40,574 nt of DNA from Streptococcus suis (lineage in GTDB: Bacteria; Bacillota; Bacilli; Lactobacillales; Streptococcaceae). The translations under genes and the position numbers were made by a program. The notes beneath the pieces are model-generated. The model saw nothing but the letters and a program-made list of their open reading frames with translations, had not been told where the DNA came from and ran no database searches. Where the stretch lies: NCBI RefSeq assembly GCF_016743335.1, contig NZ_WCJE01000019.1, positions 1 to 40,574 of the forward strand, written 5' to 3'. The number at the start of each line of letters is the position of its first letter. Within the stretch, counting starts at the first letter, position 1. Shown here piece by piece: positions 26,418-39,500 of the stretch.

Positions 26418-28763
26418 TTAAGCTTGGCCTGAAACTTCAGCAGCGTGGTCGTCCATTGAAAGAACTTCGTGGAAGACACGTTGAGTCAATTCAGTTTTTT
26501 GCTCTTTAGTGAGGTATTTAGTGTTTACGCAGTATCCAGAGATACGAACGATAACATCTTCACCTGCCATAATCTTGTCGTAAACGTCGTTCAAGTCCAT
26601 AACGTTCAAGTTGACGTGCTGACCACCTTGTTCGAAGTATCCGTCAAGGATTGTCACCAAGTTGTTCACTTGCTCATCGAAGGTCTTACCAAGAGCTTTT
26701 GGTGAAACCTGAGTTGTCAATGAGATACCGTCGTTGGCATGTTTGAAGTTGAGTTTAGAAAGAGTATTCAAGTTTTGCAACCAACCACCACGAGATTTAG
26801 AAGTTGGGTTGGCACCTGGTGGGAAGAATTCCACTTTAGAAGTGTTAACAGAACCATCTTCGTTGAGGAATACACCGCGGTGAACTGGTGAGTTAGCTGT
26901 CTGTTTAGAGTAAGCAACGTTTGAAGTGATTGTCAAGATAGACACAGTAGCTTCAGCATTCTTGTACAATTTGTGTTTGTTCAAACGAGTGAAGAATGCT
27001 TCCATGAGCCATTTCGCGATGTCATCTACACGGTCGTCATCCTCACCATAACGTGGGAAGTCGCCAGTTACTTCGTAGTCGTAGATGAAGCCATCTTCAT
27101 CACGGATTGGTTTAACCTGAGCGTACTTGATAGCTGATAAGGAGTCAACAGTGTTTGCGAAACCACAGATACCGAAGCCCATGTTAGCACGAAGGTGAGT
27201 TGGCAAGAAGGCCATTTGAACTGCTTCATAGTTGTACTTGTCAGTCATGTAGTGGATGATGTTCATTGCATCTACATAAGTGTCAGTCAACCAGTCAAGG
27301 GCTTTTTCAAAGTTGGCAATAACTTGATCGTAGTCAAAGATTTCAGAAGTATTTGGTTCAACACCATCGAACACTTTGTAATCTTTGTGAACATCGTCGT
27401 AGCCGTTGTTCCAGCTTGAAAGAAGAGCTTTAAGAACGTTAACACGAGCACCGAAGTACTGAATGTTGTGGCGTTGGTCTTCGCTTTCTGGATCAAGTGG
27501 AGATACACAGCAAGAGATACATGACATTTCGCCATAACCATCTTTCGCCATTGTTGTCACACCTTCGTATTGGATAGAAGAGTGTTTGTGGCTCATTGCC
27601 ATACAGTAGCGACGGAATGAATATGGAAGTTGGTCTGACCAAAGAACTGTTAAGTTTGGTTCTGGAGAGTTACCGATGTTGTCAAGTGTGTTCAAGAAAC
27701 GGTAGTCCATCTTAGTAACACGGTGACGACCATCGTTACCCATACCTGCCATAGATGTTGTCAAGAATGTTGGGTCACCAGAGTAGATTTCGTCGAAGGC
27801 TTTTGTACGAGCGAATTTCACTGTACGAAGTTTCAATACGAAGTCATCAACAAATTCTTGGATTTCAGATTCAGTAAATGTACCACGAGCCAAGTCACGT
27901 TCTGCATAGATGTCAAGAACGATCGGCACACGACCAAGAGAAGTTGCGGCACCGTTGATAACACGGCAGACTGCCATGAAGGCAATGTTTGTCCATTGGA
28001 TCGCTTCTTTCGTGTTCATCGCAGGTTTGCGTACATCAACACCGTAGTGATCACCTAAGCGTACAACTTGTTGCAATGCTTGGTATTGAAGGTTGATTTC
28101 TTCGCGAAGACGGATTGACTCTTCATCGATTTCAGTAATCGCATTCCAGTCAGCTACTTTTTCTTCCATCAAGTAGTCTGCACCGTAAAGTGCCAAACGA
28201 GCGTACATACCGATGATACGACCACGTGAGTAAGCGTCTGGAAGACCAGAAACGTGGTGTGAGTGACGAGCGCGACGGATATCAGCTGTATAAGCACGGA
28301 AGATACCATCGTTTACAGTTGTTGCGTGTTTTGTATAGATTTCGTGAAGAAGTGGATCTGGAGTGTAGCCGTTCTCGATAAGAGTTGTTTCGGCCATACG
28401 GATACCACCTTTTGGCATGAAGTTGAGTTTGAAGAGTTCATCGTTTTGGATACCGAAAATCAATTCATTATCTTTATCGATGAAACCTGCTGGGATGTCA
28501 GCGATAGAAGTAGCACGATCTACGTCCATTGGGAAGCGAGTGTCTTCGTAGCCAGCTTTTGTTTCTTCGATGATTTTTTTGATATGAAGTGAACGCTCAG
28601 TTGGGCCTGCGAGGAAGCTTTCATCTCCATCGTATGGAGTGTAGTTGGCTTGAACGAAGCGTGTTACACTTGCCTTATCTTGCCAATCTGTACCTTTAAA
28701 GCCTTCCCAGGCTTGGGCGAAAATGTCTTCAGCAACATTTTTTGTTTTAACTTTTGTTGACAT
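26418..28763 (-). CDS. pflB: Formate C-acetyltransferase (pyruvate formate-lyase)
   Basis: PFL converts pyruvate and CoA to acetyl-CoA and formate in anaerobic mixed-acid fermentation, using a glycyl radical installed by PflA. At 781 residues it is full length. The active-site cysteine pair is C418-C419 in SCISCCVSP, the same positions as in E. coli, and the glycyl-radical loop is RISGYCVN with G743 near the C-terminus. It is monocistronic: a promoter with a cre-like box lies upstream and a terminator downstream. pflA is not in this window. Confidence 0.98.
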   Translation of the reverse strand: MSTKVKTKNVAEDIFAQAWEGFKGTDWQDKASVTRFVQANYTPYDGDESFLAGPTERSLHIKKIIEETKAGYEDTRFPMDVDRATSIADIPAGFIDKDNELIFGIQNDELFKLNFMPKGGIRMAETTLIENGYTPDPLLHEIYTKHATTVNDGIFRAYTADIRRARHSHHVSGLPDAYSRGRIIGMYARLALYGADYLMEEKVADWNAITEIDEESIRLREEINLQYQALQQVVRLGDHYGVDVRKPAMNTKEAIQWTNIAFMAVCRVINGAATSLGRVPIVLDIYAERDLARGTFTESEIQEFVDDFVLKLRTVKFARTKAFDEIYSGDPTFLTTSMAGMGNDGRHRVTKMDYRFLNTLDNIGNSPEPNLTVLWSDQLPYSFRRYCMAMSHKHSSIQYEGVTTMAKDGYGEMSCISCCVSPLDPESEDQRHNIQYFGARVNVLKALLSSWNNGYDDVHKDYKVFDGVEPNTSEIFDYDQVIANFEKALDWLTDTYVDAMNIIHYMTDKYNYEAVQMAFLPTHLRANMGFGICGFANTVDSLSAIKYAQVKPIRDEDGFIYDYEVTGDFPRYGEDDDRVDDIAKWLMEAFFTRLNKHKLYKNAEATVSILTITSNVAYSKQTANSPVHRGVFLNEDGSVNTSKVEFFPPGANPTSKSRGGWLQNLNTLSKLNFKHANDGISLTTQVSPKALGKTFDEQVNNLVTILDGYFEQGGQHVNLNVMDLNDVYDKIMAGEDVIVRISGYCVNTKYLTKEQKTELTQRVFHEVLSMDDHAAEVSGQA

Positions 28764-28804
28764 GAGGGTTCTCCTTTAAGATATTGTTACTTTTCACATA
28801 TTTT

Positions 28805-28833
28805 AGTATATCATATGTAAGCACTTTCTTCAA
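28805..28833 (-). promoter_or_regulatory. pflB promoter with a cre-like site in the spacer
   Basis: On the minus strand TTGAAG (28828-28833) and TATACT (28805-28810) are 17 nt apart. The spacer carries AGAAAGTGCTTACA (28816-28829), which deviates from the cre consensus at two positions. CcpA could control PFL expression here. Confidence 0.6.
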
Positions 28834-28966
28834 GACAAAACACTGAAAAATAAATTGGAATTTTTTCCAAGTAGTGGAATATAAATCCAATAATCCAGTC
28901 ATCGGTCTCTCGAGATATCATTATATTAAAATATTTAAGAACAGTCAAATATAATGGATTGATATA

Positions 28967-28995
28967 TTGACAAAGAAAGCGCTATCATGTAGAAT
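28967..28995 (+). promoter_or_regulatory. GH101 gene promoter with a cre site between -35 and -10
   Basis: TTGACA (28967-28972) and TAGAAT (28990-28995) are 17 nt apart. AGAAAGCGCTATCA (28974-28987) fits the cre consensus at all but the first position and fills the spacer. CcpA repression of the surface glycosidase in glucose is therefore expected. Confidence 0.8.
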
Positions 28996-29018
28996 GTATG
29001 TGTATATTATATTAATAA

Positions 29019-35105
<6,087 letters not shown>

Positions 35106-35138
35106 TCGTTTCAGAATAAAATAATTAGCTTGTTCTCC

Positions 35139-35180
35139 AAATACATTAGAGGTAGGTATCGGACCTGCCTCTTTTGTATT
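35139..35180 (+). terminator. Terminator after the GH101 gene
   Basis: AGAGGTAGGT and ACCTGCCTCT form a 10-bp stem with one G-U pair around ATCGG, followed by TTTTGTATT. Confidence 0.75.
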
Positions 35181-35286
35181 GTTTATCGAACCTTTTCACA
35201 ACCTTATAGCAAAATGGAATTAGAGACAGAACATGTCTAAGTTTATACATTTAAAAATTCTAATATCTAAAAATGCGAAAGTAGAA

Positions 35287-35340
35287 GGGTTCTATCTACA
35301 TCTGACTTTCCTAGTCTGATTTTGATTTTCATTGAGTACT
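35287..35340. repeat. Truncated copy of the 71-277 MITE-like repeat
   Basis: GGGTTCTATCT and the right end AGTCTGATTTTGATTTTC ... ATTGAGTA match the first repeat, while the hairpin core and left end are missing. With the terminator and dinB promoter, this accounts for the 320-nt gap between the GH101 and dinB genes; the rest holds nothing clear. Confidence 0.65.
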
Positions 35341-35376
35341 ACTTGCTCGTCAATGTTCGCTTTATGAAAAAATTTG

Positions 35377-35400
35377 CTAGATAGGCTATAATATATCTAG
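35377..35400 (+). promoter_or_regulatory. dinB -10 box inside an inverted repeat
   Basis: CTAGATA (35377-35383) and TATCTAG (35394-35400) are perfect inverted arms around GGCTATAATA, which contains the -10 hexamer TATAAT (35387-35392). No good -35 is present. A repressor binding the repeat would cover the -10 box, as expected for a damage-inducible gene. Confidence 0.5.
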
Positions 35401-35425
35401 TAGTAAGTAGCAGAAAGGAGTGTCC

Positions 35426-36520
35426 ATGTTAATATTTCCCCTAATCAATGATTTATCTAGAAAAATTATTCATGTAGATATGGATGCTTTTTTTGCTGCC
35501 ATTGAGGTCAGGGATAATCCTGCTTTGAAGGGCAAACCTGTTATCATTGGGGCTGACCCAAGACTATCTGGCGGTAGAGGAGTGGTATCTACCTGTAATT
35601 ATGAGGCGCGTGCCTTTGGGATTCACTCGGCTATGTCCTCAAAAGAAGCCTATGAACGTTGTCCGCAGGCAATTTTCATTTCTGGCAATTATGAAAAATA
35701 TCAGGAAGTGGGGAGACAGGTTAGGGAGATTTTTCACCGCTATACGGACCTAGTAGAGCCCATGTCCATTGATGAGGCCTATCTAGATGTGACAGAAAAC
35801 AAGCTGGGTTTAAGCTCGGCAGTTAAGATTGCCAAACTCATCCAATACGATATTTGGAATGAATTACATCTGACAGCTTCCGCAGGTGTTTCCTATAATA
35901 AATTTTTGGCAAAAATTGCCTCTGATATGGAAAAACCGCATGGGCTGACCCTGATTTTGCCTGAGGATGCGGTTGAAGTATTATCTTCCCTACCAGTTGA
36001 AAAATTCCACGGTGTTGGTAAGAAAACGGTGGAACGTCTGCATGAGATGGGAGTTTTTACAGGGAAGGATTTGCTAGACGTGCCAGAGATGGTCTTGATC
36101 GACCGTTTTGGTCGCTTTGGTTATGATTTGTATCGTAAGGCCAGAGGTATTTCAAATAGTCCTGTCAAAACCAATCGGGTGCGAAAGTCTATCGGTAAGG
36201 AAAGAACCTACCGCAAGCTCCTTTATCGGGATGAAGATGTCTTGAAAGAGCTAGTCAGCCTCTGTCAACGGGTGGCCGCCAGCTTGGAGCGAAATGAAAA
36301 ACAAGGGCGAACCATTGTTCTGAAAATCCGCTATGGAGATTTTTCAACACTGACCAAGCGACATAGTTTGGAAGAAGCGACCAATCAAGCTCAAGTAATA
36401 GAGAAAGAAATCCGTCAGCTTTTTGAAGAAGTTGGACGGGCTGAGAAAGGTGTTCGCTTGCTAGGAGTGACCGTTACCAATTTTATGGAAGGAGAAAGTA
36501 GAATTGCAAATTTCGAGTAG
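35426..36520 (+). CDS. dinB: DNA polymerase IV (Y-family translesion polymerase)
   Basis: This error-prone polymerase extends past lesions and misaligned ends. The 364-residue product has the metal-binding [14 protein letters not shown] (D18), the [16 protein letters not shown] nucleotide loop, the second metal site [10 protein letters not shown] near residue 112, and a helix-hairpin-helix in [13 protein letters not shown] near 195. ATG 35426 lies 6 nt after AAAGGAG; an in-frame GTG at 35420 abuts that Shine-Dalgarno and is rejected. The beta-clamp motif region at the C-terminus overlaps the TTG start of the Rrf2 gene. In other streptococci dinB neighbours pflB. Confidence 0.97.
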   Translation: MLIFPLINDLSRKIIHVDMDAFFAAIEVRDNPALKGKPVIIGADPRLSGGRGVVSTCNYEARAFGIHSAMSSKEAYERCPQAIFISGNYEKYQEVGRQVREIFHRYTDLVEPMSIDEAYLDVTENKLGLSSAVKIAKLIQYDIWNELHLTASAGVSYNKFLAKIASDMEKPHGLTLILPEDAVEVLSSLPVEKFHGVGKKTVERLHEMGVFTGKDLLDVPEMVLIDRFGRFGYDLYRKARGISNSPVKTNRVRKSIGKERTYRKLLYRDEDVLKELVSLCQRVAASLERNEKQGRTIVLKIRYGDFSTLTKRHSLEEATNQAQVIEKEIRQLFEEVGRAEKGVRLLGVTVTNFMEGESRIANFE

Positions 36521-36923
36521 ATTTACCATTGCTAGTCATATATTGGTCTTGCTAGCCTTGGAGGGAGAAAAGGAAAAACAGACCAGTACTAGCATTGCAG
36601 GCAGTGTCGGGGTTAATCCTGTCATTATCCGAAATATTTTAGCTCAGCTCAAAGAGGCTGGTCTGGTTCAGGTAGCGCGTGGTGTTGGAGGTGCTCGCTT
36701 GGCACAGGGTCCAGACCAGATTACACTTTTGCATGTCTATCAGGCTGTAGAGTTATTTGGAGAAAAGGGGAAACTTTTTGGCTTTCATGAACAACCCAAT
36801 CCAGCCTGTCAGGTCGGCCGCTCTATCCATCCCCTGCTAGATAGCCGTTTGGAAAATGCTCAGTCGGCTCTGGAAAAAGAGTTGGGACAAACAACCATTG
36901 CTGATTTATTGGCAGAATTATAG
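36504..36923 (+). CDS. Rrf2 family transcriptional regulator (YwnA-like)
   Basis: This 139-residue Rrf2 winged-helix regulator starts with [18 protein letters not shown] and has the recognition helix in [20 protein letters not shown] (about residues 28-47), then [15 protein letters not shown] as the wing. It has one cysteine (NPACQVG) rather than the three of Fe-S Rrf2 proteins, so an iron-sulfur cluster is unlikely. It starts with TTG 36504, 9 nt after AAGGAG, and overlaps dinB by 17 nt. It precedes a Rossmann-fold gene whose promoter has two inverted repeats, the same pairing as ywnA-ywnB in Bacillus. Thiol or electrophile sensing through the single cysteine is plausible but unproven. Confidence 0.85.
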   Translation: MQISSRFTIASHILVLLALEGEKEKQTSTSIAGSVGVNPVIIRNILAQLKEAGLVQVARGVGGARLAQGPDQITLLHVYQAVELFGEKGKLFGFHEQPNPACQVGRSIHPLLDSRLENAQSALEKELGQTTIADLLAEL

Positions 36924-36964
36924 GTATTTAATCATCCTTGTGATGATTTTTTTAATTTTCGAGC

Positions 36965-37027
36965 TGTAACAATTGACATTACAACCGAAATGATTTATAC
37001 TTACGTTGTAAATGAAGATGTTACAAC
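36965..37027 (+). promoter_or_regulatory. Promoter with two inverted-repeat operators before the ywnB-like gene
   Basis: TTGACA (36973-36978) and TATACT (36996-37001) are 17 nt apart. Inverted repeat 1, TGTAACAATTGACATTACA (36965-36983), covers the -35. Inverted repeat 2, GTTGTAA (37005-37011) and TTACAAC (37021-37027), has perfect 7-bp arms and lies just after the -10. Their centres are 42 bp apart, about four helical turns. The adjacent Rrf2 protein is the obvious candidate repressor. Confidence 0.75.
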
Positions 37028-37048
37028 TAAACAAGTGAGGTAAACAAT

Positions 37049-37678
37049 ATGAAAATCGCCATTATCGCAGCAAACGGTCAAGCAGGTCAAGCCATCGCCA
37101 AAGAAGCAGTAGAACGTGGCCATCAGGTGACGGCCATTGTCCGCTCTGAAAACAAGAGCGTAGCCCAAGAAGTAATCCAGAAGGATGCTTTTGCTCTTAC
37201 CAAAGAAGATTTGGCAGGCTTTGATGTAGTAGTCAATGCTTTTGGTGCTTGGACACCAGAAACCTTGCCGGATCACGCTCGTCTTGCTGAGCATCTAGCG
37301 ACCATCCTTGCTGGTAGTCCAACTCGTCTTTTAGTAGTTGGTGGTGCAGGCAGTCTTTATTTAGACGAGAGCCAGACAGCTATGCTGAAAGATACACCAG
37401 ATTTCCCTGCGGACTACCTGCCAATCGCTGAGGCTATGGGTGCTGGTCTAGACCTCTATCGTCAGGCGACAGCAGTTAACTGGACCTATATCAGCCCTGC
37501 AGCCGATTTTGATGCAGAAGGACAAAAAGCAGGTGCCTACACTTTGGCTGGCGAGGTTTTCCAAGTCAATGCCCAAGGTGAAAGCTATATTAGTTATGCC
37601 GACTATGCTGTGGCTTTGGTTGACATTGCGGAAAAAGGTGGCTACCAGCAAGAACGAATTTCGGTTTTTGCATCATAA
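37049..37678 (+). CDS. NAD(P)H-binding Rossmann-fold protein (YwnB-like)
   Basis: The 209-residue product of the NmrA/atypical short-chain dehydrogenase group has the dinucleotide-binding motif IAIIAANGQAGQAIAKEAV (residues 3-21), the cofactor strand GHQVTAIVRS near residue 30 and LLVVGGAGSLYLD near 95. The catalytic YxxxK is not evident, so it may be a redox sensor or a reductase with other chemistry. Its promoter holds two inverted repeats and the Rrf2 gene lies directly upstream, so it is probably the regulator's target. The stop codon lies within a 17-bp tandem duplication. Confidence 0.85.
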   Translation: MKIAIIAANGQAGQAIAKEAVERGHQVTAIVRSENKSVAQEVIQKDAFALTKEDLAGFDVVVNAFGAWTPETLPDHARLAEHLATILAGSPTRLLVVGGAGSLYLDESQTAMLKDTPDFPADYLPIAEAMGAGLDLYRQATAVNWTYISPAADFDAEGQKAGAYTLAGEVFQVNAQGESYISYADYAVALVDIAEKGGYQQERISVFAS

Positions 37679-37696
37679 AGGTTTTTGCATCATAAA
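37663..37696. repeat. 17-bp tandem duplication over a stop codon
   Basis: GGTTTTTGCATCATAAA is repeated exactly at 37663-37679 and 37680-37696. The first copy supplies the last codons and stop of the Rossmann protein gene; the second is noncoding. Confidence 0.9.
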
Positions 37697-37703
37697 ATAG
37701 TAG

Positions 37704-37742
37704 AAAAGATAGTTCCCATCGTGGAATTATCTTTTTTATTTT
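37704..37742 (+). terminator. Terminator after the ywnB-like gene
   Basis: AAAGATAGTTCC and GGAATTATCTTT form a 12-bp stem with one G-U pair, followed by a T-rich run. Confidence 0.8.
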
Positions 37743-37793
37743 TTTTGGTTTATATAGTATAATAATATGTACAAAAGAAAAAAGGAGTTCCCT

Positions 37794-38714
37794 ATGATTC
37801 ACTTAATTTGTCCCAATCCAGCCCTAGATCGCACGCTTCTTGTGGAAAAGATTGAAAAGAACATTCCCCTCCGTCCGTCGGAAGTCAGGGATTATCCTGG
37901 TGGAAAGAGTTTCAATGTAGCCTATGCACTTCGAGAAAATGGAGTGACAGACTACACTATCCATACCATTTTAGGTGGGCAGATTGGTCGCTATATTCAG
38001 GAGCTTAATGCTGATGGTGGAAATGCCCTATGCGTGGTTGAAAATAATCAGAACACAAGAACCTGCAATATTTACGTAGAAACTAGCACAGGCGATGTAG
38101 TACTATTTTATGAAAAAGGTTTTGAACTAACAGAGGATTTGCTCAACCAATTCACTCAGCAGATTGAAAATAGCCTGCAAGCTGGCGACATCCTAGTCTT
38201 TTCAGGTAGTCTGATGAAGGGGATGCCGGATGATTATATTCAGCGGTTTATTGAAAAATACCCAGAGGTACTAACCATAGTTGATACCAGTGGACCAGCT
38301 TTACGTGCGGCTTATCAAGCTAGACCGGCCCTTATCAAAATCAATAATGAAGAGCTGAAAGATATTTATCCAGATCTGGATGAAGAAAGTCCAGCGGACA
38401 TTTTGCGGATACTAAAAGAAGTAACGCCGCATGAGAATATCATTATTACCATGGGAGGCAAGGGGAGTCTAGCTAAGATTGGTCAGCGCTTCTTCCGTAT
38501 CCAGTCGCCTAAGAAGGAAACGCGCAATCCCATTGCGGCAGGGGATTTCTACCTGGGCTTGCTAGTCAAGGGTATCAGCCAAGGACAAGACCCTGAGATT
38601 TTCTTGAAAGAGGCAGCAGCCTTTGCAACTGCTAACTGTCTTAACTACTTCCCAGAGGTTGAAGCAGAGCAGTTTGCAGAGATAGCGGGTAAAGTTGTTC
38701 TAGAGCAGGTTTAA
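37794..38714 (+). CDS. PfkB family sugar kinase (1-phosphofructokinase/tagatose-6-phosphate kinase type)
   Basis: This 306-residue kinase of the hexose-phosphate PfkB subgroup has the CPNPALDRTLLV start, the substrate-binding YPGGKSFNVAYALRENGV at about residues 36-53, and the anion-hole/ATP segment NPIAAGDFYLGLLV near residue 255. The usual GAGD is AAGD here, with the catalytic aspartate kept. LacC (tagatose 6-phosphate) and FruK (fructose 1-phosphate) share this plan and cannot be separated by eye. ATG 37794 follows AAAGGAG; a TATAAT -10 (37758-37763) lies upstream without a strong -35. It is monocistronic. A tagatose-6-phosphate role would link it to AgaS, an inference. Confidence 0.82.
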   Translation: MIHLICPNPALDRTLLVEKIEKNIPLRPSEVRDYPGGKSFNVAYALRENGVTDYTIHTILGGQIGRYIQELNADGGNALCVVENNQNTRTCNIYVETSTGDVVLFYEKGFELTEDLLNQFTQQIENSLQAGDILVFSGSLMKGMPDDYIQRFIEKYPEVLTIVDTSGPALRAAYQARPALIKINNEELKDIYPDLDEESPADILRILKEVTPHENIIITMGGKGSLAKIGQRFFRIQSPKKETRNPIAAGDFYLGLLVKGISQGQDPEIFLKEAAAFATANCLNYFPEVEAEQFAEIAGKVVLEQV

Positions 38715-38727
38715 AAATATTTCCTCA

Positions 38728-38942
38728 GTTCGTCTCATGGCCATCACTTTCCAATTGTTATGTTCTTCAGCCCCTGCCATGTTTTGTCGAAATGGCGTCC
38801 ATAGATGGTAACCTTCTTGTTCTAAGTCCTTCTTGAGTTCACTGCTCAGGTAGCCTAAATCACCTAAGATAACCGATTGCTTACACCCCTCTAATAGCTC
38901 ATAAACCACCTTGATATCATGGACAGAGGCTGGCGTGACAAC
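38728..38942 (-). mobile_element. Internal fragment of an IS transposase (IS982-like)
   Basis: Minus-strand translation gives TPASVHDIKVVYELLEGCKQ, then VILGDLGYLSSELKKDLEQE, then GYHLWTPFRQNMAGAEEHNN and MAMRRT, a DDE transposase core that I place in the IS982 family from memory. The family sequence stops after MAMRRT on the left (about 38728) and at about 38942 on the right. Both ends and any terminal repeats are missing. Its right edge meets the truncated LPXTG gene, so the insertion or later deletion removed that gene's 5' end. Confidence 0.65.
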
Positions 38943-39228
38943 AGACCTTCCAACAAGCGAAGGTGCTGTAGAAACAGCTAAAGGTACAGGTGTAACTGCA
39001 ACATTACCAGCTTTGGAAACTGTCAAAGGTGAAAGCGTTAAGGCAACAGCTTTGCCAACAATTGCCCCTGCAACAGTTAAAGCAACTGAAACAAAAGCAG
39101 CAGAGAAGAAAACAACTTCAACAGCATCAGAAAAACTTCCAGAAACTGGTGAAGTGATGACAGTTCTTTCGCTTGTAGGTGGCCTAGGTCTTCTTGGATC
39201 AGCAGCCTTGCTCAAGAAAAGAAAATAA
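38932..39228 (+). pseudogene. Decapitated LPXTG surface protein (3' remnant)
   Basis: The frame has no signal peptide, Shine-Dalgarno or usable ATG. It begins inside the IS fragment and then reads GVTTDLPTSEGAVETAKGTG, VTATLPALETVKGESVKATA and LPTIAPATVKA. It ends with a sorting signal LPETGEVMTVLSLVGGLGLL and KKRK tail, followed by a terminator. The repeat units are those of the intact protein at 39501-40529, so this is the 3' end of a tandem paralogue. About 99 codons survive. Confidence 0.88.
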
Positions 39229-39238
39229 TCTACATACA

Positions 39239-39263
39239 AAAAAGGACCTAAATGGTCCTTTTT
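39239..39263 (+). terminator. Terminator after the decapitated LPXTG gene
   Basis: AAAAAGGACC and GGTCCTTTTT form a perfect 10-bp stem with a TAAAT loop. Confidence 0.85.
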
Positions 39264-39354
39264 GTTCCCCTTTATTTTCAGAAAAACAAGAAAGATTTTG
39301 AGAAAATTTTCAAAAAATTACATAAAGAAAATGATAAAAAATACAATAAAAAAC

Positions 39355-39386
39355 TTGACAAAAATATCGGGGAGGGGGGGTATAAT
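39355..39386 (+). promoter_or_regulatory. Promoter with a poly-G spacer (possible phase variation)
   Basis: TTGACA (39355-39360) and TATAAT (39381-39386) are both consensus, but the spacer is 20 nt, 3 nt longer than optimal. Its right part is GGGGAGGGGGGG (39369-39380), with seven uninterrupted G directly before the -10. A-rich DNA precedes the -35. Slippage in the G tract would change spacer length and promoter strength. Confidence 0.8.
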
Positions 39387-39500
39387 AACTGTAATCATTG
39401 CATTTATAGGGTGATGGTTAGGATAAGAGCCACGGATAATGGTGAAACATTATCTCAGCTTTATTTCAAATGTAGATTATATATAAGGGAAGGTGACATT
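39387..39500 (+). other. Untranslated leader with hairpin
   Basis: The stretch from the promoter to the start codon is 114 nt. It contains a perfect 7-bp stem GATAATG/CATTATC with loop GTGAAA at 39435-39454. No known riboswitch was recognised, and no ORF with a start and Shine-Dalgarno is evident. Confidence 0.5.

Noticed and set aside
38700..39239. A 179-codon minus-strand frame as one gene
   Set aside because: Only its C-terminal half is a transposase fragment; the rest is antisense to the LPXTG remnant and merely happens to be open.
39252..39500. Upstream extension of the right-end LPXTG protein
   Set aside because: It covers the terminator, promoter and leader, is lysine/asparagine-rich, and would place the signal peptide internally.
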